Positions 55,212 to 64,000 of a DNA stretch of 64,000 nucleotides are shown in pieces. A program made the translations under genes and the position numbers. This DNA is from Ceratodon purpureus (lineage: Eukaryota; Streptophyta; Bryopsida; Pseudoditrichales; Ditrichaceae). The DNA lies in NCBI GenBank assembly GCA_014871385.1, contig CM026426.1:12987958-13051957 (forward strand). The letters are read 5' to 3'. Below the pieces are notes generated by a model. That model did not search any database. It had not been told where the DNA came from and saw nothing but the letters and a program-made list of their open reading frames with translations. Numbering within the stretch: position 1 is the stretch's first letter; the number at the start of each line of letters is the position of its first letter.

Positions 55212-55630
55212 TCCCGAATCTTAAAACCTTCATAACTTCTTCAAAACGTATCCAAATCAGGCTTATGAGGTGTTTTTCGGCATCTACATTTCCTGTAGAT
55301 GCCAAAAAACATCTCATAAGTCCAATTTGGACAAGTTTTGAAGAAGTTACGGGAATTTGGAGATTTCGAGAAGTTGAGGGGTCGGCCAACGGCGCGGACG
55401 GGGGGCCGACCCTAACGACGGCCGCGGAGACGGCCGCAAATTTTTAAAAAGAAAATCCCGAATCTTAAAATCTTCATTACTTCTTCAAAACGTATCCAAA
55501 TCGGGCTTATGAGGTGTTATTTGGCATTTACATTTTCTGTAGATGCCAAAAAATATCTCATAAGTCCAATTTGGAGAAGTTTTGAAGAAGTTACGGGAAT
55601 TTTGAGATTTCGGGGAGTTGAGGGGTCGGC
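55212..55630. repeat. Duplicated 175 bp hairpin units
   Basis: Units at about 55212-55388 and 55457-55628. Each is itself an inverted repeat: CTTCTTCAAAACGTATCCAA ... mirrored around a TAGATGCC-type loop. They are separated by GC-rich sequence. Confidence 0.8.
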
Positions 55631-55663
55631 CGTCGGCGGAGACGGGGGGGGGGGGGGGGGGGG

Positions 55664-56262
55664 CCGACCCCGCTGACGGCCGCGGAGACGGCCCCCGTCC
55701 GCTTCGAGGCGGGTCTCGCAAGGCCTTCCTTCTTCTCTTGGGTTTTCTCTAGAGACGGCCTCCCCTCCCCTCCTCCACTCGTCCAACCTTGACAAAAAAA
55801 ATTCTATTTCTAGATACTCTAAAAACAAAATCATTACCGAATTAGAAATTTTAGACATATCCTTGAAATCATGGAAAATGTCCAAAAGATTTTGTAATCG
55901 GGATTGTGGGATCCGCCTTGATGTTGGGGTATACTTTAGAAGGAGATATTTATGCCGTTCAATTGTTGGTGCTCTACTATGGTTTGCAAACATAATCTCA
56001 ATGTCTAGAAGGAAGAACACATTTGTTTTGGAAATGAAATTATGGCCCATGAGCCTATAGAAGAGGGAGGTATACAATGGGTGGTACAACTTAAAAGGTA
56101 ATGAGAAGCTAATAAAAAATAATATTTTTTTATTTGAAGACATTATTTCGTTAGGTAATAAAATTAAAGAAGAACTCGATATGGATTTCTCTTACATTAA
56201 TATGACAAGTTTGTTTGTTTTTGGCTTTAATTTTATATGGCAAGACAAATCCTTTTTTCCAT
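55664..56262 (+). repeat. Fold-back arm, left
   Basis: The reverse complement of 57853-58453 with very few differences, one a T-run length change near 56255. A 20-G run (55644-55663) lies just outside. Confidence 0.88.
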
Positions 56263-57852
56263 GAAAATGCTCTTTTACTAATTAATTGCTTTCTTTGGTA
56301 TTTAAAATTATGTCCACTGGAGTTTGTATATCTTAGTGTTATTGAACTTATTTCTTATGTTTTCAAATACCTCTTTATTCTATGTAATTATAATTAACTA
56401 TTTTCCAATTATTGTTTCGTGCTTTATCTAATCCTTTAATCTTTAAGAAAAAAGTCCTTTCTAAGTTGGATATTTTTATTTAGTTTCTTCTTTTGCCATA
56501 ATGTTATCACCATGACATGGTTTTTTCTATTCACTTCATACTCCTCATTTCTTCTTGTATGTCATTTCCACTCTTGCAATTATTATTATTATTTTTTATT
56601 TGATCTTTTATTCTAATTATCTTTTTGATTTATTATTACCTCTCATGTACTTTTTTTGTTTTTTGTTTTTTTCCTTGATATCTATCTTCTCTATACACAT
56701 CTATTTCCTTCAAACCTTTTCCCATTGTAGTTTGTCTGTCTTGCCATTATTTGTTATATTTCATTTACTGTCATATTGTATTTTATTTCAATTGTCTGTT
56801 TTTTATTATTGTCTTGTACATAATATAATCCCCTAATCTTTTATTTATTTTTCTTGTCTTCCGATAGTTAAAAATAAAAAGATAGAATGGGAGACAAATT
56901 AGAGGAATATTATATAAATAAATAGATGATGGGAGAGGAATGGAAGGATAGGAAAATGAGAAGATAAAAGGGAAGAATAATGTTAAGATAAAAAACTAAA
57001 GAGACAATAGAATGGAAAAATAGTGTAATAATAAAAAGTTAAGAGTATAGAATGGAACAATAGTGTAATAATAAGATAAGAAGAAGATAGAATGGAAGGC
57101 AAATGGAAAAAGTATAAAAATAAAAGATAGAATCGGAGACTAAGGAAAGAATATAAAATAATCAAATACTTAAATAAATAAATAAACAAATATAAATTTT
57201 TGGCTATGAAGTATATGTTTGTATTTTGACATTTAGATGAATCCACATGTTATGTCCTTCATTCATAAAAATAATGATTAAGAATCACCTTTAAGATGGA
57301 AAAAATTCATAAGTCTCAGAATTAAAAATTGACGAGATTTGTTAAACTTTAAGCCATATAGACTCGGTGTTTGTCTAAAAGGAATGGAAGGCAAACAATG
57401 TGGCATTCACTTGCCCAAGTACTCAAATGTAATACTAGCATATCCTTCATTTCAAAAGCAAGAAACAGTTCTCTTAATGTCAACTCCCAAACCTTCAAAA
57501 TTCACTCACCTTTTAAAATTAAACATCCACCCTTGTCAGATTGCTTGGTTTTTTATTAATTAATCAATTTATTTATTATTACAACTAAAATTTGTTGTAT
57601 TTAAATTTCTATTCTCTATCACTTATAATGAATTTTTTGTCCACCATCTTCGACTTCTAATTCAAATTTACAATCCTCAATTCTAATTAATGTGTCCTCC
57701 AACCTCCTTCACACAATTTCAACCTCTATCTAATTTGATTTGAAATCTAACTTCTAAGTGTTACCTCCTCTACAACATACCTTCCAAATCCTCTCATTCA
57801 AATTCATTTCTAAATTTCAAGTTATCCTTTATTTAATTCCAACGTTCCATTA
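56263..57852. other. Spacer of the fold-back element
   Basis: AT-rich with no convincing gene. T-rich on the left half and A-rich after 56870. Confidence 0.6.
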
Positions 57853-58453
57853 ATGGAAAAAGGATTTGTCTTGCCATATAAAATTAAAGCCAAAAACAAA
57901 CAAACTTGTCATATTAATGTAAGAGAAATCCATGTCGAGTTCTCCTTTAATTTTATTACCTAACGAAATAATGTCTTCAAATAAAAAAATATTATTTTTT
58001 ATTAGCTTCTCATTACCTTTTAAGTTGTACCACCCATTGTATACCTCCCTCTTCTATAGGCTCATGGGCCATAATTTCATTTCCAAAACAAATGTGTTCT
58101 TCCTTCTAGAGATTGAGATTATGTTTGCAAACCATAGTAGAGCACCAACAATTGAACGGCATAAATATCTCCTTCTAAAGTATACCCCAACATCAAGGCG
58201 GATCCCACAATCCCGATTACAAAATCTTTTGGACATTTTCCATGATTTCAAGGATATGTCTAAAATTTCTAATTCGGTAATGATTTTGTTTTTAGAGTAT
58301 CTAGAAATAGAATTTTTTTTGTCAAGGTTGGACGAGTGGAGGAGGGGAGGGGAGGCCGTCTCTAGAGAAAACCCAAGAGAAGAAGGAAGGCCTTGCGAGA
58401 CCCCGCCTCCACGCGGACGGGGGCCGTCTCCGCGGCCGTCGCCGGGGACGGCC
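57853..58453 (-). repeat. Fold-back arm, right
   Basis: Partner of 55664-56262. Long frames here are translations of arm sequence and are mirrored in the other arm. Confidence 0.88.
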
Positions 58454-59143
58454 GCGTCTCTCCGCGGTCGCCCACGCAGACGGCCGTCCGATCAGACGAC
58501 CCTTCGCGGCCGACCATGCCGACGACGGGCCGTCCGATTCGTGGCCGTCGCCGGGGCCGACCGCGGAGACGGCTGCCTGATCGGACGGCCCTCCCCGGCC
58601 GACCAGGGCGGCTGCGGGCCGTTCGATCCTGCGGCCGTCGCCAAGGCTGTCCGCGGGGATGGCCACGGGGACGGCCGAAGTATCTGACGGCCCGCGGTCG
58701 GCCGCGGCGATCGGGCGGTCCCCGATGGCCCACGGCGGGGTTGGTCGTCGGATCCCGCGGCGGTCCCCGTGGCCGTCCCCGTGGTTGGCCACGGCGACGG
58801 CCCCGGGATCGGACGGCCCTGGAGGGCCGCCTTCATCCAACGGCCCGCGATGTGCCAGGACGGCCGCATCTTGGCCGTCGGATCGAGGTGCGGGCGTCCC
58901 CAGCGACCCCGCGGCCATCCCCGCGGTCGTCCTTGCGAACGGACGGCCGAGGTGGGGCGTGGTGGTGGGATCGGCCGATGGGACAGTTAGGGGATGTTTT
59001 TACCCCCCCGGGTCGCAAAATTATATCCGCGACGTAATTCTCGAGCGTCGGGGACGCCACGTCTGGGACAGGGGACGTCGGGGTCGGACGTCCGGACGTC
59101 CGGAGCCGGGGTGGACGTCTATTTGATTAACCATGTTTAAATA

Positions 59144-60579
59144 TAAATAACTGCATAGTAAATAATCTTATCCAATGCGTGAATTTGATGTAAAAAGTAG
59201 ATAATATACTAAGATTAGTATAAATAGAGTATGTGAAATTCTACCCAAGAAAAACTTGCATTGACTTTAGTTCATAGTTGATCTTGGAAGTACAAGTCAA
59301 AAATTGAATAACTAAAATGACCACCTTCAAATTATCTTCGTCTTTGTTCCCATTTCAATAAATTTTGATAACAAAATATTGAAATTTTGACCATAATCTA
59401 GTAGCATTATAAAGTTCAACTTCTAAAAGACTATAATATACATTATTTATTGATCATTTCTAAATCCAACCGTTTCGGTAGAATCTCATATTCAAAGTCT
59501 ATAATTTGTATTTTATAACCCTCATTCAATTACCCAAACCCTTGTTGTATTCAACCTGCATCATGTAACAGAACAATGACATGCCTATCCACACTAATGC
59601 TGCACTATTCGGATATTAGATGATGTAGACAGTTTGCTTTGCAACATAACAAGTGATGAGAGCATGTACTTGGCGCAGACTTCCCCACTCTCCACAAGGC
59701 CATTGGTGTAGAGGTTGAATCTGAGGTTGTGATCATGATCAGGGTTTGAAGAGAATGTGTAGGGTCTAGGAAGAACATCTAGATCAATAAAGTAGAGTCT
59801 ACATTGTACTGAAGATTGGATCTGTTCTTTATGCATAGTTGAATTCTCAAAGACGGACGCATTTTCTTAGTAAATGAGAATTTTATTTTTTTAGAAGAGA
59901 GTGCATGCACGATTCTCTGGACTGAACAACCGCTTATTCATTGAAAGTTAATCTTAGTATTCACTAACAATGATACAAATTGTGGGAGTTGTATGTGCCT
60001 GGTTTTCCTTACATTTTATGTAGTCCGTCTGAAGAGATTGCGCTCTGGATTCGCAAAGAGATATTATCTACCTGAAAATACGCTATAGATATTGGATTAA
60101 GACGACAATCTTAATTTGGAGTAATAGATTAAACGTATGTTTCCTTTGGTTGGTAGCGGTTCCAGGTGTAGCTCACTGTCTAGTCTGTAACGTTCACTTT
60201 TACTGAATAGGGAGTAATAAAGTACAAAGAATATTGGTTAAAGGATGAACTAGTATTTAGTGTATATGTTCACTGCGCAGTATGATCCTTTGATTGTTTG
60301 GCTGTACATCATCGTAAACCATCTGAAGTTCTACAGAGGATACAGGACATTTCTCTTGTTGGTACGACTAAGATGACCATCTTAATTACAAGATTATTGC
60401 TTAGCAGCTTTCTCTCAACTCAAAAGCATAAGACCTCACGAAATCCATTAACTATGTTTTCTATATTTCAGATGTTCCAAAAAGGAGGAAAATTGACCTA
60501 CTGTCATTGAAACACTTTCGGGCTACACCATCTAAAGACTACATCACTTAAAGTTGAAACAAAAAAGAACTGCTCTTAC
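59144..60579. other. No gene seen
   Basis: AT-rich sequence with short frames only. Confidence 0.4.
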
Positions 60580-61436
60580 CTCATTCAGCTTATCCCGGAT
60601 ATCCTTCCATTTAGTCCCAGCAGGCAACACTCGCTCGACTACCTTTCTCCTGAGGGCAAAGTTCGGAATCTATGGGGCATGAGATCGGCATAGCCATTAA
60701 TTATGCAAGAGAGCGATGCAGATGCCTGCCTTGTACCTGCCCTGCGCTTCCTTGTGCCCCGATTGCCGTGGTGAGATGATCGAACACCGAACCCAGCGTT
60801 TGCGCTTTGTCTGTAAAATTCAGTTTTAGACACTCCCATAATAATCATCCACCCTTTAAGGCAGACCTCATCATTTTCAAGCGGAACGTACTTGCGGTTT
60901 TCCCCAGCACGGACGTGTCTGTGGACATCAAGTTTGATGTGTGAATGTAACTTGTGGTCAGAGGACCACATTTCGTGACGAAGAGTTTTCACGACTTCCA
61001 TAGTAATGGTTCTTGTGCACCTCCTAACGCAACATGTTTTGGAAGCAACTTCCCAAAGAGCCTGATTGCTGGTAAGGCGTTGTAACTTATCTGACCGCGT
61101 TCGTTGACGAACTCGTGTAGTCTCATACTTTCGTCTCGGGCCTTCCAGTTCTCCATTGTTTCGTCCTTGCATTTCCTCTTCAAAAGCTCTCCCTAAGTCA
61201 TACAATAACACGCCATCGCATTTCACGAGATGGGACGACCAACGTCGCAGGGAGTACTTCCATCCAGCAGGTATGAGTTCCTGTCCAAAAGTTTCCAATA
61301 CAAGAACGCCGACATCCACTGAACCAAGCGGTTCACTGTCCACGCAATCAGAGGGTTGGCAATTACGAACCAAGCCAGCACCCACAAGTACATTGTTGCT
61401 ATTATAAAGAGAGACATTTATGTTCAGCCATTCCAC
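60580..61436 (-). pseudogene. Repeat-type gene fragment with HGNRG motif
   Basis: Coding-like pieces: YSLRRWSSHLVKCDGVLLYD, LYDLGRAFEEEMQ, a cysteine cluster KTCCVRRCTRTITMEVVKTL, a CLKGWMIIMGVSKTEFYRQ helix pair, HHGNRGTRKRRAGTR, and MPHRFRTLPSG. A one-base shift near 60650 leads to VVERVLPAGTKWKDIRDKLN, which ends at a GT donor (minus strand, below 60580). The order (Cys cluster, helix pair, HGN-G, PHRFR) is like a multi-copy gene family in plants and other eukaryotes that is probably transposon-derived. I cannot give it a name. Confidence 0.5.
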
Positions 61437-64000
61437 CCGTGGTAATCCAGCGCGTATAGGCTGTGGTAATTCAGCATCAGTGATATTTTCATCATCTGTT
61501 CCAGGCGCAGTTAATTCAGCATTGATCTCATTTTATGGGAAATTAGACAATCAAGGCATTAGCTTCTTGAATTCAACACAGGTATATCGTAGGTTATGGC
61601 AGCAAAGAATGATGATTATTCCAATTACATTTCCATAGATTTATAGTTGACGTACCGCAGTAGCATGGGCCTTGACTGTGGGGTTGGGAACGGCTTCACC
61701 ATTTAGAGCTGGATCTGAACCACACTTGAAAATGAGTTTATGCAAATATTCAAGCACACATAGAATTACAATTCTTAAAAAAGAATCCCAGAAAAACCTC
61801 TCAATGCAAATGAAGTTCTCTAGTGCAAGAAGGTGTCGTAAAAATTAGAATTCAGAGGTTAATAAGTGGTGTTAATCATCTCTCTTGTAAGTATTATTTC
61901 AACACATTCTAGTCATTAAATTAATATTACGCTATTTTATTTAACCATTTATTGAAATTGCGACATGACATAATTCTACAGAAAAGGGAACTAGATAACT
62001 GGAGTTGCAACGTAAACATTGCACCTTGAAGGAGGTTATTACGTCCACACCTTTTAAAGCACGGGACGCATACATTCCTAAATCCAGTACTAAAGAGGAC
62101 ATGTTGAAGAAAAAAACATTACACAAATTCAAGAGGACTCCTTAATTTGACATTGAACTAAAACAGTGGTGAACAAATAATTAGTTCCGATTGAGTTCTC
62201 TCACCACTATCAGAATATGCGTGAAATTGTAACAGCAGAAGATAAAGAAATATAGAAACAAATCATTTAAAATGGAGGGCACACGGATAGCAGCATCTTC
62301 AATTTCTCCTTTGAAGATGATCTGCATGTAAACAAATCGGCATAAAAAACTAATACAGAAATCCAGTATAATCCACCGACGAGGTTATAATCATTTCAGA
62401 TGCGGCTAAGATTTGATAATACCTCTTCCGAGACAGGGTCCAGGATATCCTCCATTGTATGAAAAGTGCCTGCAAAAGAATTTAAACAGGGTTAAACTTG
62501 TTGCTGTTAGATTCCGCGACAGAATATAGACCGCCGTCAGATTCATTACATCAACTCTGGAACTAGGCATTCCAAATCATTTACGGACACCGTTATATAT
62601 TTTGATTTCGGCTTTCTTTCTTACGCATTTTCCTAATAAAGCCTGAACTCTGTAGATACCCATGCATGAGACAAGAGTATTTATGTCTACCGCCAAAAAC
62701 ATGAAACCCGTTATTATTAACGTATAAACAATGGCGGGTTGAGATTAGATTAAGGAGACCCCCTGAATCCATAATAACGCATTGACTTTTGACTGACAGT
62801 CCGTGACAAAATGATAGAATATTGAACTGACATCCTAAAGTACAATCTATTACTATTCCTGTATGGTACATCTCATTTGTAACAATAACTATCAACTTCT
62901 GTGATGGTCGGCCGTTTTCCCAAAACGTAGGATGTATATCATATTCTGCATGCAACCAGAAACTTACGTGAAGCTAAATTTGATAATATGTCCCCATGCA
63001 CTATCAGGTTTCTAGTGCTCAGAGTCCTACAGAAACATTCAGATCCAGAGAAGCCGAAACTCACTGTAAATTAAGAAGACATTCTTAAATACGATTTATA
63101 ACATGATGTTATGATATAGGGATCGATGATATACATAGTCATCGTATTGTATGTCGTCTCAGGATGTTTCTCATGCGGTTAAGGACGTCAACAGAGAATA
63201 AATATCTAGGCATTACTAGAATGAGGTGACCATCTTAATCAAGTACATACAAAAACTAGATACCTCCTAATACATCTAAATATAGTAACAAAATGTATTG
63301 TTAGAAAATGAAAGAGTACACACCGTATACAACTTGATACATTGTAGTCATACCGTTTGAACATGCATGGACATAGTATAGTCGAGCTTTCTCAGTACAG
63401 AGCAATAGGAAACTATGTCTCAGAAAAACAAAGCTGTTTGCACTAACTACTACCAAAGCATCACCACAAAGCCAAGACATCATGTGCTTTTGGAAATCGA
63501 GGTTGCTGCTAAACATGAGCTTCTCGATAGATAGACAGATACATACAACAAACAAGTAGAGTGGAATTAGAAACTACGCAGGAAGTAAAGTAGTGCACTA
63601 CTTACCAGAAAGAAATAGCCTCCAAAATGACGATGTTAGAAATCACAAACGGGGAACTACAACTCAAGAGTCCAGTGTGTAAACAAAGCAAGAAAATACA
63701 ATGTCTAAGACAAGAAGGTCGTAGTAAAGCAATACTCTAAGTAGCAGCACAACATGCACATCCAGAAGTGACCACTATGATATCTCAGAGAGGAGGGACT
63801 GAACGAATCTGCAAGCGTAGATGATAGAAACTGAATTTGGGACCTAGCTTTTATAGAGTAATGGACTGATAGGAAAAAATCACGCGGGAAAGGAATGTAT
63901 TCCAATAATTGGAGGGAATGAGGGATCAAGCATTCAAACTGGAGGCTCAACTTCGGAACATTCGTTCAAACGGAAATAGGATTCTGCCTGAATTTTAGGT
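61437..64000. other. No gene seen
   Basis: AT-rich with scattered short frames. It may hold upstream exons and introns of the minus-strand gene above, but none can be supported. Confidence 0.35.

Larger units (their letters stand above)
54775..59135. mobile_element. Large fold-back element, probably hAT-type
   Basis: Starts CAGGGTT and ends AACCATG, flanked by the 8 bp direct repeat TTTAAATA (54767-54774 and 59136-59143). The ends are GC-rich and full of GGACGTC and CCGTCGCCGGGGACGG words. Inverted arms of about 0.6 kb (55664-56262 and 57853-58453) enclose a 1.6 kb AT-rich centre. No transposase is visible. The GACGTC vocabulary is shared with the MITE at 34698. Confidence 0.65.

Noticed and set aside
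55517-58687. Proteins of about 200-250 codons in both fold-back arms
   Set aside because: Mirror translations of the inverted arms running into GC repeat; composition is not coding-like.
1-64000. tRNA or rRNA genes
   Set aside because: No cloverleaf with A/B boxes or rRNA-like stretch recognised; only the tRNA-complementary primer sites.

Overview
The window is nuclear DNA from a eukaryote, most likely of the green-plant lineage. The evidence is GT-AG introns, Ty3-type LTR retrotransposons (one with a tRNA-Asp-like primer site), hAT- and MULE-type DNA transposon remains, and no bacterial operon structure. My best guess is a large repeat-rich streptophyte-alga or early land-plant genome; a charophyte such as Chara is plausible, but this is inference. 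No ordinary housekeeping gene is recognisable. Nearly everything legible derives from mobile elements or from repeat-associated gene families.

Layout. 0.06-4.9 kb: a decayed minus-strand gene, then a 3.7 kb LTR-like cassette encoding a 577-residue protein, bracketed by 258 bp direct repeats. 5.41-18.29 kb: a Ty3-like retrotransposon with very long LTRs (about 3.5 kb). Each LTR carries its own TATA box and a 619-codon reading frame, intact in the left LTR and broken in the right; gag and pol lie between. 18.3-21.4 kb (minus): a decayed MULE-like transposase gene, then a small minus-strand gene at 22.0-22.5 kb. 22.76-28.26 kb (plus): an intron-rich gene starting 260 bp from that small gene. It joins a ParB/sulfiredoxin-like domain to a beta-class (N4/N6-type) DNA methyltransferase-like domain. 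Its introns and 3' flank hold GGATCC-centred palindromes, including an array with an 86 bp period. 29.0-29.5 kb: a long polypyrimidine tract. 30.20-38.25 kb (minus): a retrotransposon with 686 bp LTRs that encodes Gag and protease only, with a 250 bp hAT-type MITE inserted. 38.8-39.4 kb: a small acidic-protein pseudogene. 39.9-41.9 kb (minus): a second, decayed member of the ParB-like family without the methyltransferase part. 43.3-45.1 kb: a decayed transposon-type gene. 45.6-47.8 and 52.0-53.5 kb (minus): two stand-alone genes related to the LTR-encoded proteins. 48.6-50.9 kb: a degenerate tandem satellite. 54.78-59.14 kb: a large fold-back element with GC-rich ends and 0.6 kb inverted arms. 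60.6-61.4 kb (minus): another repeat-type gene fragment.

How the parts relate. One protein family, recognised by a [VI]-[ND]-W core, occurs six times: in three LTR copies or cassettes and in three minus-strand genes. The ParB-like/methyltransferase gene shares a divergent promoter gap with a gene next to a transposase gene. This raises the possibility that it is, or was, transposon cargo. Most broken frames end at TAG, TAA or TGA codons that are one C-to-T change from CAG, CAA or CGA. One such change is directly visible between the two LTR copies.
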